Assembly (NCBI GenBank): GCA_018381595.1
Contig: JAGZRP010000042.1
Location: forward strand, 1 to 6,581
Direction of reading: 5' to 3'
Length of the DNA: 6,581 nucleotides
Origin: Bacillota bacterium
GTDB lineage: Bacteria; Bacillota_I; Bacilli_A; RF39; UBA660
The notes beneath the pieces are model-generated. The model saw only the letters and a list, made by a program, of their open reading frames with translations. It was not told where the DNA came from and did not search any database. Shown piece after piece: positions 1-5,408 of this stretch. The translations under genes and the position numbers were made by a program. Every line of letters begins with the position of its first letter. Positions within the stretch are counted from its first letter, which is position 1.

Positions 1-462
1 ATTGAATTAGAAGATAAAAACAATAAATATCAAGTTAAACAAATTAACTTTAGAAGTACTTTTTATAATGATTTTGAAGAATTATATAAGAAAGGTTATA
101 TTGATAGAAAACGACCTATTACTTATAGTGTTGATGCTTTCTCTATGACTACAAATATTAGATATAGTGAATACTTACCAATTGGAAAAGTTATGCAACA
201 TTTATATAGATTAAATGAATATTATGAAGTTAATTTTTATAAAGGAACTTATTATAAGGAAACTGAAAAGTTAGATATTGGACCTTTATTGACAAATGAA
301 ATTCCTATAAGAATATTTCCATTACAAAAAGATAATAATGGAGATAAGGATTGGGTATCAATGGGAATGCTTGCTACAATGAACCATCCTAATGATATAA
401 AGGTTAACATTAGAGATGTATTTGAAACAATACCCGATAATGTAACCGAAGAAGATTTTTAA
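1..462 (+). CDS. C-terminal part of an unidentified protein, cut by the window edge
   Basis: The reading frame is open from base 1 to a TAA at 460-462, giving 153 residues. The first in-frame ATG at 145 has no ribosome binding site and sits mid-frame, so the true start lies outside the window. The visible part is a soluble, charged, Tyr/Asn/Lys-rich polypeptide ending VTEEDF, with no membrane segment and no motif I recognise. It sits directly upstream of a presumed transfer origin and a MobV relaxase, on the same strand. In small mobilizable elements and rolling-circle plasmids that slot often holds a replication initiator or accessory mobilisation gene. That is an argument from position only; I do not recognise the family. 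Coding is convincing because the frame is long in such AT-rich DNA and its composition matches the neighbours. Confidence 0.7.
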   Translation: MELEDKNNKYQVKQINFRSTFYNDFEELYKKGYIDRKRPITYSVDAFSMTTNIRYSEYLPIGKVMQHLYRLNEYYEVNFYKGTYYKETEKLDIGPLLTNEIPIRIFPLQKDNNGDKDWVSMGMLATMNHPNDIKVNIRDVFETIPDNVTEEDF

Positions 463-523
463 AATGCGTGGCACGTTTTGTTGCTTTAGCAATGAAAGTG
501 GCGATAGCAATTTAAAAATATAT

Positions 524-575
524 GCTTTATGAAGTTTTAACTATTACGATAGTTTTAGTTATTACGAAATAAAGC
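524..575. repeat. Nested inverted repeat in the oriT-like region
   Basis: An outer pair GCTTTAT (524-530) / ATAAAGC (569-575) encloses an inner perfect hairpin AACTAT-TACG-ATAGTT (539-554). The motif around 561-566 (ATTACG) echoes the inner loop sequence. Nested inverted repeats of this kind are usual near relaxase recognition sites; that function is inferred. Confidence 0.5.
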
Positions 576-585
576 CAAACGGATT

Positions 586-604
586 CTAAGGTGTTAAACC
601 TTAG
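586..604. repeat. Perfect 6-bp hairpin CTAAGG / CCTTAG
   Basis: CTAAGG (586-591), a 7-base loop, then CCTTAG (599-604). Its right arm abuts and slightly overlaps the long hairpin at 601-653, so the two structures are mutually exclusive at their edge. This could matter if the region folds as RNA or as single-stranded transfer DNA. Confidence 0.5.
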
Positions 605-653
605 CCCACTGGACATTTTGTATGCACTGCGTACAAAATTCCTAGGGGGTTAG
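601..653. repeat. Long imperfect hairpin upstream of mob, likely oriT core
   Basis: The core ATTTTGTATGC (615-625) pairs with GCGTACAAAAT (629-639) around a 3-base loop (626-628), with one wobble pair. Pairing continues outward (positions i and j with i+j=1254) through CTGG/CTAG and CCC/GGG to 601/653, interrupted only at 608/646, 613/641 and 614/640. This is by far the strongest secondary structure in the window. No T-run follows it on either strand, so it is not an ordinary terminator. A relaxase target is the best explanation by position; a leader-RNA structure controlling mob is the alternative. Confidence 0.6.
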
Positions 654-675
654 AAATTTTGGATGAACAAAATAA

Positions 676-690
676 GCACCAAAATGGTGC
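676..690. repeat. Perfect inverted repeat GCACCA-AAA-TGGTGC
   Basis: A 6-bp perfect stem with a 3-base loop ends 7 bases before the relaxase ribosome binding site (698-705). Its position suits an operator or a translation-control hairpin for mob. No regulator is visible. Confidence 0.5.
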
Positions 691-697
691 AATTCTG

Positions 698-705
698 AAA
701 GGAGG
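698..705 (+). promoter_or_regulatory. Ribosome binding site of the relaxase gene
   Basis: AAAGGAGG is a full match to the anti-Shine-Dalgarno complement and lies 6 bases before the ATG at 712. It fixes the start of the relaxase gene. Confidence 0.9.
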
Positions 706-711
706 AAATTT

Positions 712-2058
712 ATGGCAGAACTTGCTTATTCATTGCATTTAGGTAGTGATAAGAATAGAAAAAATATATCTAAACAAAATGGAAAAAATAACTTAAGTAA
801 AACAACTTCATTACCAAATAATGCTATTCAAAATGTAAGACAACTATCAAAAGTTGATAAACATAATTATAGAAAATATGATAATGAACAAGAACTAATA
901 GAAATTATTAGAGGTACTTCGTCTCCATTAGAAGATGTTAAACAACTTTATTTAGATGAATTTGAAGATGTTAGACTTGAATACAATTCTAAACAATCTA
1001 GACCTAGTCGTATGATAGATAATTATTTTGATAATGTTTCTAATAACGAGAAGAAAGATCTAGCATGTGAAATTATTATTGAACTTGGAGATAAAGAGTA
1101 TTGGGATACGAAAGATCATGAATTTAAAAGTAAAATGTCTGAAGTTTATAGAAAACAAGTTAATGATTTAGAACTATTAGTTCCAAACTTTAAAGTAGCT
1201 AGTGCTATTATTCATTATGATGAAACAAGTCCACATATGCATATCGTAGGAGTACCAATAAAATATAAAAATAAAAATGGTATGGAAAAACAAGTTGGTA
1301 AATCTGATGTGTTTACAAAAGAATCTTTAATTACACTACAAAATAAAATGAGAACTTTATGTATTGAAGAATTTAATCAAGAATATAATTTAGATTCAAC
1401 TTTAAAGAAAAAACAAAAAGGAAGAAATATGGATATACATGTTTCTGATATGAATAACTATATTGAATTAAAAAAACAACTTAAAAAGAACAATGAAAAT
1501 TTAGAAAAAGCAAATAAAAAATCTTTAGAACTTAAACAAAATTCTAAAGATATAAAAGATAAAATTGATAAACTTAAAATATCAAAGTTAAATAAAGAAA
1601 ATTATATCTTATCTAAATCAGATAAAGATTTATTTATCGATTTTATCAATCAAGTTGATAATACCAATAAAGAATATGATAAGATACAAAACTTATCTAA
1701 TATTTTAACTAATGCTGATGAACAATTTAAAGAAAAAGATAAAACAATTACAACTCTTACCGAAAATAACGAAGCACTTACTTTAAGAGTTAAAACTTTA
1801 AACAACAATATTAAAGAAAAAGACAATGAAATCTCTTTCTTAAAATCAAAAATAAGTAGTTTAAAAAATACGATTGAATATTGGAAAGATAAATTTGATA
1901 AATTAATATCATTCTTATATAGTAAACTTCATAATTGGTATGATAAGGATGATAAATATATTGATGTTGTTAATGATATGTATGAAGACGAGGTTTTAGA
2001 TGATGACGATATTAAGAATTTAGATTTAAACAAAGAAAAAGATGGCTTTGAGAGATAA
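712..2058 (+). CDS. MobV-type relaxase (Mob_Pre plasmid mobilisation/recombination protein)
   Basis: A 448-residue protein of the Mob_Pre family, which nicks one strand at oriT and pilots it during conjugative mobilisation in the cytoplasm. The metal-binding signature HxDExxPHxH is intact (H168, D170, E171, P174, H175, H177). An HNxR motif (H51, R54) matches the HNER motif of MobM, whose histidine is the proposed catalytic residue. Here about 50 residues precede it, against about 20 in MobM, and there are roughly 115 residues between the two motifs. Residues ~245-400 are Lys/Glu/Asn-rich and predicted coiled coil, as is usual for the family's C-terminal half. The tail is acidic (an EDEVLDDDD run near 425-433). 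The start is fixed by AAAGGAGG 6 bases upstream. A long hairpin region upstream is the likely oriT. The gene is complete and looks functional. It carries no transfer apparatus, so it would depend on a helper element. Confidence 0.93.
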   Translation: MAELAYSLHLGSDKNRKNISKQNGKNNLSKTTSLPNNAIQNVRQLSKVDKHNYRKYDNEQELIEIIRGTSSPLEDVKQLYLDEFEDVRLEYNSKQSRPSRMIDNYFDNVSNNEKKDLACEIIIELGDKEYWDTKDHEFKSKMSEVYRKQVNDLELLVPNFKVASAIIHYDETSPHMHIVGVPIKYKNKNGMEKQVGKSDVFTKESLITLQNKMRTLCIEEFNQEYNLDSTLKKKQKGRNMDIHVSDMNNYIELKKQLKKNNENLEKANKKSLELKQNSKDIKDKIDKLKISKLNKENYILSKSDKDLFIDFINQVDNTNKEYDKIQNLSNILTNADEQFKEKDKTITTLTENNEALTLRVKTLNNNIKEKDNEISFLKSKISSLKNTIEYWKDKFDKLISFLYSKLHNWYDKDDKYIDVVNDMYEDEVLDDDDIKNLDLNKEKDGFER

Positions 2059-2075
2059 ACTCATTACCATCTTTT
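2041..2075 (+). terminator. Weak candidate terminator after the relaxase gene
   Basis: GATGG (2041-2045) and CCATC (2067-2071) can pair around an inner TGAG/CTCA stem (2049-2052/2060-2063), followed by TTTT at 2072-2075. A 3x3 internal mismatch makes it weak, and it overlaps the end of the coding sequence. It lies in the 15-base gap between two convergent genes, where a terminator is expected. Confidence 0.25.
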
Positions 2076-2415
2076 ATACTAATTCAATTCTAATTCCTAA
2101 AACACCATATTGTTCTTGTTTTTCTTTTGTATAAAATTGTTCAAGAACACCAATTAATTCTTCTTTTGTCATAGATTTATCAGATAAAATAGAAATATCA
2201 AAATCTTTAAACATATCTTCAAAAGAATTATATCTTAATAAACCAGTAACCTTAGCATTAAATGACTCATTCAAATCAGGTTCTTTTAAAAATTTGATAG
2301 TATCTCCAATTTTAATTTGCTGTCTTTTTTCATCGAAAAGTCTAATTTCGATTCTTTTTGTACCATTAAGTATAAAATTATAATACTCAGGTTGTAATTT
2401 CATTTCATGTTCCAT
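2074..2415 (-). CDS. Small ASCH-domain protein
   Basis: A 113-residue, single-domain protein matching the short ASCH family, which has a PUA-like fold linked to RNA binding. The N-terminal HEMKL strand is followed by the signature G18-x-K20-x-x-E23-x-R25 and then DEKRxxIKxGD (28-38), and the protein ends in a GVLGIRIEL strand (104-112). Some ASCH proteins are enzymes: YqfB removes the acetyl group from N4-acetylcytidine using a K..T pair. Here E23 replaces the threonine, so that activity should not be assumed. The start at 2415 is backed by AGGAAG 8 bases upstream and by the conserved HEMKL just after it. Only one base separates this start from the stop of the gene upstream, and its ribosome binding site lies inside that gene, so the two are probably translationally coupled. 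Cytoplasmic; the exact role is unknown. Confidence 0.82.
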   Translation of the reverse strand: MEHEMKLQPEYYNFILNGTKRIEIRLFDEKRQQIKIGDTIKFLKEPDLNESFNAKVTGLLRYNSFEDMFKDFDISILSDKSMTKEELIGVLEQFYTKEKQEQYGVLGIRIELV

Positions 2416-2416
2416 A

Positions 2417-2956
2417 TTATTTTCTTCCTTTCATTCTAGCTTTTTGTAATATTATTTGCTTTGTTTTACTAGGATTATCACATAAATTGCCATCTAAGCT
2501 AAATGCTTCATCCCATTCTTTAATAACCTCATATAATGGATCATTATCATAAATAAATTTGATGTATTGTGGCATATCAGCATTTTTTGAAATGCTTCTC
2601 ATATCTCTTAATGTTAAATATTCTTCAAATTCGGTAACATCATACAAATGAAGAGCAAAACAATTAGGATTATTTTTTCCATAATATTCAACAATTTCAT
2701 GACCATCATGTCTTTTGTCATATCCTGTAGCTCTTAATATTTCATCTGTATTGCCATTTAAAATATCACTTACTTTAAAATATCCAATAATTGCTTTATC
2801 TTCTTTTGCAGAATATACATAAATTTTTTTATTAAGCAATTCATCTCTTAATGGTGATTTTCTAAATTCATAAAGTTTAGTTTCATCAAATATTTGTCTT
2901 GCATAATATGACATTATTGAAATAATAGCAATTCTATTTCTACGATTTTTATCCAT
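2417..2956 (-). CDS. ASCH-like (PUA-fold) protein, longer type
   Basis: A 179-residue cytoplasmic protein. The start ISIMSYYARQIF (12-23) followed by K27-L-Y-E-F-R-K33, then a KKIYVYSA strand (43-50) and IIGYFKV (56-62), has the layout of longer ASCH-family proteins. In these, a strand-helix is followed by KxYEFRK and a strand leading to a conserved glycine. A later MPQYIKF (128-134) also fits that clade. Family members are predicted nucleic-acid binding regulators or RNA-related proteins; the ligand is unknown. The start at 2956 is supported by AGGAGGGG 5 bases upstream and by an extended -10 promoter at 2978-3006. It is the first gene of a two-gene operon with the small ASCH gene, so the operon encodes two diverged PUA-like domains side by side. 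The C-terminus is basic (QKARMKGRK). Family call fairly sure, function not. Confidence 0.68.
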   Translation of the reverse strand: MDKNRRNRIAIISIMSYYARQIFDETKLYEFRKSPLRDELLNKKIYVYSAKEDKAIIGYFKVSDILNGNTDEILRATGYDKRHDGHEIVEYYGKNNPNCFALHLYDVTEFEEYLTLRDMRSISKNADMPQYIKFIYDNDPLYEVIKEWDEAFSLDGNLCDNPSKTKQIILQKARMKGRK

Positions 2957-2977
2957 TTCATCCCCTCCTGTGAAAGT

Positions 2978-3006
2978 ATTATATCACAAATTGACAAATA
3001 TAGCAA
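2978..3006 (-). promoter_or_regulatory. Promoter of the ASCH operon (extended -10)
   Basis: On the minus strand, TTGCTA (3006-3001) lies 17 bases from TATAAT (2983-2978). TG one base before the box gives an extended -10. It leads into the AGGAGGGG ribosome binding site of the 179-residue gene. It overlaps the opposite-facing GNAT promoter, so the two cannot easily be occupied together. Confidence 0.7.
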
Positions 3007-3019
3007 AAAGTGGTATTAT
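2991..3019 (+). promoter_or_regulatory. Promoter of the GNAT gene
   Basis: A perfect -35 TTGACA (2991-2996), a 17-base spacer and TATTAT (3014-3019) preceded by TG-G, making an extended -10. The expected transcript starts about 25 bases before the GNAT ATG and includes AAGGAGGG (3033-3040). Its -35 box sits in the spacer of the divergent ASCH promoter. Confidence 0.8.
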
Positions 3020-3049
3020 AAATGGCAATTTTAAGGAGGGGAAACTGAA

Positions 3050-3622
3050 ATGAAAAATATTGAAAGTTTAAAAAATTATGTAGGCAATGTCACAGAAGAA
3101 GACTTTATGATACTTGCTACAAAAATTTATATGATAACAGATTTTATTTGCGATGATTACCCAAAACATAAAGAGTGGTATTTTACTAAACAATTACCTG
3201 CAACTATAAATGGAGATGAACGAAATATATTATTTGTTAGAAATCCAGAAGATGATGATGAAATAATTTCAATGGCTTGTCTAAAAAGAGATGAAGAAGA
3301 ACAAAAAATATGTACATTATATGTTTCTGATAAATGTAGAGGTTTAGGAATAGGAACCGCAATAGTTGAAGAATCAATGAGATGGTTAGGTACAACTAAA
3401 CCACTTATAACATTAGCAGATTATAAATTAGAAATGTTTAGGCCAATTATTAATAAATATGGTTGGGAATTAACTGAAATAGTTTCAGGTTTATATAACG
3501 ATAGAGCTCAAGAATTATGTTTTAACGGAACACTAACAAAGAATAATGAAGAAACATTAGAACAACAATTACATAAAAAGCTAGTTAGAGTATTAAAAAA
3601 TAGATATGATCACATTAAATAA
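3050..3622 (+). CDS. GNAT-family N-acetyltransferase
   Basis: A 190-residue cytoplasmic protein. Its centre has the GNAT acetyl-CoA binding motif A: strand ICTLYVS (87-93), then the pyrophosphate loop R97-G-L-G100-I-G102 (R/Q-x-x-G-x-G), then helix TAIVEESMRWL (103-113). Strand TLAD (121-124) and the helix after it match motif B. Acetyl transfer from acetyl-CoA is therefore likely; the acceptor cannot be read from sequence. An additional ~55 N-terminal residues and a basic helical tail (~165-190, Lys/Arg/Gln-rich) surround the core. The start is set by AAGGAGGG 9 bases upstream and a TTGACA-17-TATTAT promoter. It is divergent from the ASCH operon with overlapping promoters, suggesting co-regulation or a functional link. 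No RHH or HTH antitoxin gene lies next to it, so a TacT-type toxin is not favoured. Confidence 0.85.
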   Translation: MKNIESLKNYVGNVTEEDFMILATKIYMITDFICDDYPKHKEWYFTKQLPATINGDERNILFVRNPEDDDEIISMACLKRDEEEQKICTLYVSDKCRGLGIGTAIVEESMRWLGTTKPLITLADYKLEMFRPIINKYGWELTEIVSGLYNDRAQELCFNGTLTKNNEETLEQQLHKKLVRVLKNRYDHIK

Positions 3623-3638
3623 AAAAATATTTTAATTT

Positions 3639-3658
3639 AGTAAAAAGTATGGTATTAT
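3639..3658 (+). promoter_or_regulatory. Outward-facing promoter-like repeat of the GNAT promoter
   Basis: TAGTAAAAAGT + AT + GGTATTAT repeats the spacer and extended -10 of the GNAT promoter (TAGCAAAAAGT + GGTATTAT, 3001-3019) with one substitution and a 2-base insertion. It retains TGGTATTAT, but the -35 position (3630-3635, TTTTAA) is poor. It points right, across the presumed element end, with no gene directly after it. Confidence 0.4.
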
Positions 3659-3701
3659 GTTTATAGAGATTGGTTATTTATTAACTGATTACTTAGGTTT
3701 C

Positions 3702-3716
3702 GGATATACTATATCC
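3702..3716. repeat. Perfect 15-bp palindrome at the methylase break point
   Basis: GGATATA-C-TATATCC is centred on 3709 and contains the TAG that ends the truncated methylase frame (3711-3709, minus strand). It lies exactly where methylase homology stops, so it may be the crossover site or attachment end of whatever interrupted the gene. It could also be coincidental AT-rich symmetry. Confidence 0.5.
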
Positions 3717-4785
3717 ACGTACCACAACATGGGTCTAAAACTATATCATTTGATTTTAAATCAACTAAATCACAAAATAATTCTGTAATATGCTTTGGGG
3801 TTAATACGATACCTAAAGTTTGTCCATCACCACCAGAATAACTCATAAATTCGCCATAGAATCTTCCTAAATAATCCTCAGCAGATGAAGAATATTTAAT
3901 AGATTTATAAATCCTATCATATAAAAACTCTGTATAGTATTTTAAAGGTGTTTTTGCCAATTTTTTATTTACTTCGTTTAAAATTGTAGTATCTTTTATT
4001 ATTGAAAATTGACTTAATATTTTGTCTCGTTTAACATCTGGAGCAACATTAGATCTCTTTAAATTTGCCTCGATGGCTTCATATATTTTTTGACCATCTG
4101 TTTTAGTAGTATCTCCATTTAGGTTTTCTACACTAAAGTTTTTATGCTCCATTTCATTAAGTGCCAATAATATACCAGAAACAACCAATGGTTTATCAAT
4201 ATCTTTTAAATTACCATAATTTCTCAAATCTTCATGCAATGTAGAAGCATCCTTTAATATTTCTGATGTTTCTTTTTCTATATCTGTATTCTCTTCCAAT
4301 ATAGTTCTTGTATAATACTCGTCTATATTATTTTCATTAAATGAAATAAAACTTTCTACTTCTGGTAATTCTCTATAGAATTCTGTATCATCTACATATA
4401 TTGGAGTAATCTTATGATGTTTTTCATTTCCAGATACACCAAATGCAAGAATCTTTTTATATGTAGTATTTTTTGCTAAATGTTTAGCATAGAATAATGC
4501 TCCATTCATAGCATAATCAGTTACTGCTTTTGTTTCCAAACTTATAACACTACCATCTAATTTAACATGTTTGGATAAATCTGCTTTATCTTCAATAACA
4601 ATGATAAAATCTTTAACTACACCAACATATTCTGGAAAACCTACATTACCATTACCTTTTTTTGATGCTGTTTTTAATGCATTATCTATTTCTAATATAT
4701 CACTACCTTGAGCATCCAATTTAATATTAGCTTCTTTTAACAAATCATATACCCAATAATCAGTCTTTACTTCTTTTTTTGCCAT
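3709..4785 (-). CDS. 3'-truncated restriction-modification protein: nuclease-like domain plus start of N6-adenine methylase
   Basis: Numbered from the upstream ATG at 4800, the frame codes for 363 residues. I prefer the second ATG at 4785 (358 residues): GGGTGG lies 7 bases before it, and the promoter at 4813 would start RNA too close to the first ATG. Residues ~50-75 contain FPEY (55-58) and the strand FIIVIEDK (65-72), an E-x-K active-site signature of PD-(D/E)xK nucleases. A long helical region follows. Then come GRFYGEF (312-318), TPKHITELFCDL (334-345) and SAM motif I D356-PCCGT, typical of HsdM/type IIG N6-adenine methylases. The protein then ends in W-I-stop. The rest of motif I, the catalytic (N/D)PPY motif and the target-recognition region are all absent, and no other frame continues the homology. 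Methylation is therefore impossible from this copy. A surviving nuclease domain without its methylase could be harmful, so it is probably inactive or unexpressed. Interruption by the left-hand element is the likely cause. Confidence 0.8.
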   Translation of the reverse strand: MAKKEVKTDYWVYDLLKEANIKLDAQGSDILEIDNALKTASKKGNGNVGFPEYVGVVKDFIIVIEDKADLSKHVKLDGSVISLETKAVTDYAMNGALFYAKHLAKNTTYKKILAFGVSGNEKHHKITPIYVDDTEFYRELPEVESFISFNENNIDEYYTRTILEENTDIEKETSEILKDASTLHEDLRNYGNLKDIDKPLVVSGILLALNEMEHKNFSVENLNGDTTKTDGQKIYEAIEANLKRSNVAPDVKRDKILSQFSIIKDTTILNEVNKKLAKTPLKYYTEFLYDRIYKSIKYSSSAEDYLGRFYGEFMSYSGGDGQTLGIVLTPKHITELFCDLVDLKSNDIVLDPCCGTWI

Positions 4786-4812
4786 AATAATACCACCCAT
4801 CTTTACATTTTT

Positions 4813-4842
4813 ATTATAGCATAAAAAAATATTATTTTTCCA
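4813..4842 (-). promoter_or_regulatory. Extended -10 promoter of the truncated methylase gene
   Basis: On the minus strand, TGCTATAAT (4821-4813) is a perfect extended -10. TGGAAA (4842-4837) lies 18 bases upstream as a partial -35. Transcription would start near 4806, which favours translation from the ATG at 4785. The same 13 bases (ATTATAGCATAAA on the plus strand) recur at 5658-5670. Confidence 0.65.
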
Positions 4843-4873
4843 TCATTTAGCAAAATTAAAAATAGAGGATGAA

Positions 4874-5203
4874 TTAATACCCTATATATTCTAAAATTGT
4901 CGATTCACAATAATATGTTGTTTTTGTTTCAATCTCACCAGTTTGTAACTTTATAAGTCTTTCTATAATCTTTTTTCTATACTCATAGTTAATTTTATTT
5001 AGAAAGTATCCAATAGTCGAAAGCAAGAATGTGCCATCTGATTTATATATATTAACATCTTCGTTTCTGTTAACTATATAGTCAGTTAAGTCACTTTCAT
5101 GAATGATAAATTCATCCATCCCATCATCTACTAATAGGTAATTTCCCTCTTTAACAAATTTAATCATATCTTTTGGTTCTGTAATATTAATTAATTTTTT
5201 CAT
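4874..5203 (-). CDS. Small unrecognised protein
   Basis: A 109-residue acidic, soluble protein. An ATG at 5212 would add three residues, but the only ribosome binding site (GAAGGG, 5218-5213) touches that codon and is 9 bases from the ATG at 5203, so I choose 5203. The N-terminal half is strand-rich and acidic (LLVDDGMDEFIIHESDL). The C-terminal half is helical, with YEYRKKIIERLIKLQTGE near residues 74-91 and a Tyr-rich end. There is no signal peptide, membrane segment or cysteine motif, and I do not assign it to a family. It lies upstream of the restriction-modification gene in the same direction. The methylase has its own promoter between them, so they need not form one operon. A role in the same island (for example restriction control or element biology) is possible but unsupported. 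Confidence 0.6.
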   Translation of the reverse strand: MKKLINITEPKDMIKFVKEGNYLLVDDGMDEFIIHESDLTDYIVNRNEDVNIYKSDGTFLLSTIGYFLNKINYEYRKKIIERLIKLQTGEIETKTTYYCESTILEYIGY

Positions 5204-5256
5204 TTTAAACATCCCTTCAAAATCGTAGCTACTTTTTTGGATTGTATTTTCCCTAG

Positions 5257-5284
5257 ATTATAACGATAGATATTCAATTCCAAA
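5257..5284 (-). promoter_or_regulatory. Possible promoter of the small unrecognised gene
   Basis: TATAAT (5262-5257, minus strand) lies about 40 bases before the ribosome binding site at 5218-5213. The best -35 is TTTGGA (5284-5279) with a 16-base spacer, only a half match. The -10 box is convincing, the -35 is not. Confidence 0.4.
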
Positions 5285-5288
5285 CGAG

Positions 5289-5304
5289 TGCCGAAAAAAA
5301 TGCC
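5289..5304. repeat. Short direct repeat TGCC, 12-bp period
   Basis: TGCC occurs at 5289-5292 and again at 5301-5304, separated by GAAAAAAA. On the other strand this reads GGCA-T-run-GGCA. Short spaced repeats like this often serve as integrase arm sites beside a tRNA attachment site. On its own the match is weak. Confidence 0.25.
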
Positions 5305-5320
5305 AATACAGAAATTAGTC

Positions 5321-5350
5321 TATATCACTCTGTATCACTTTATATTACTT
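5321..5350. repeat. Three tandem 10-bp repeats (consensus TATATCACTT)
   Basis: TATATCACTC, TGTATCACTT and TATATTACTT follow one another with an exact 10-bp period, about one helical turn, so all copies face the same side of the DNA. They end 14 bases from the tRNA terminator. Iterated sites beside a tRNA attachment site suggest integrase arm-type or excisionase binding. No protein has been linked to them here. Confidence 0.5.
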
Positions 5351-5363
5351 TTCTAGCATAAGA

Positions 5364-5398
5364 AAAAGTCCTGAAACCCTAGAGATTTCAAGACTTTT
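5364..5398 (-). terminator. Rho-independent terminator of the tRNA-Arg fragment
   Basis: AAAAGTC-C-TGAAA (5364-5376) pairs with TTTCA-A-GACTTTT (5386-5398), 12 pairs with one C/A mismatch and a 9-base loop. On the minus strand the stem is followed by a T-rich tail (TTTTTCT). It begins 10 bases after the CCA end, as expected for a tRNA transcription unit. The hairpin is nearly symmetrical, so it may also stop plus-strand transcripts. Confidence 0.75.
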
Positions 5399-5408
5399 AA
5401 TGATAAAC

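Larger units (their letters stand above)
463..711. other. Hairpin-rich leader of the relaxase gene, probable oriT region
   Basis: This 249-bp stretch carries no gene but holds at least four inverted repeats, listed separately, plus the small hairpins CGTG-G-CACG (467-475) and TTGC-TTTA-GCAA (481-492). MobV relaxases generally nick at an origin of transfer just upstream of their own gene, so location and secondary structure together suggest oriT. I cannot place the nick site, because I do not see a sequence I can confidently equate with a characterised MobV nick region. Some hairpins could instead control expression of the relaxase. Confidence 0.5.
1..3716. mobile_element. Right-hand part of a putative mobilizable element (MobV type)
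   Basis: The unidentified gene, the oriT-like hairpins, the MobV relaxase and the ASCH/GNAT cargo form one block. The block ends where a restriction-modification methylase gene on the other strand is cut inside a conserved motif at about 3709-3716. I infer an integrative mobilizable element or integrated plasmid inserted into that gene. No integrase or recombinase is visible; it would lie to the left of the window. The left boundary is unknown and the right boundary is inferred from the gene break and the 15-bp palindrome there. The alternative is a plasmid-derived remnant or a deletion junction. Confidence 0.45.

Noticed and set aside
415..462. Shared NVTEEDF peptide in the first gene's tail and in the GNAT N-terminus (residues 13-19).
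   Set aside because: A seven-residue acidic match with different codons and no flanking similarity; treated as chance.
3050..3622. GNAT toxin of a toxin-antitoxin pair.
   Set aside because: No small DNA-binding antitoxin gene lies beside it, and the protein has extra N- and C-terminal parts not typical of TacT-like toxins.
3624..3633. AAAATATTTT after the GNAT stop as a terminator.
   Set aside because: Self-complementary but with no loop and no G/C pairs, so not a plausible terminator.
3657..3788. 43-codon plus-strand frame starting at ATG 3657, spanning the element/methylase boundary.
   Set aside because: No ribosome binding site, and most of it is antisense to the methylase gene; it exists only because the junction is open in this frame.
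5289..5350. CRISPR array or plasmid-origin iterons.
   Set aside because: The repeats are only 4-10 bp with no spacers of constant length, and there is no rep or cas gene next to them.
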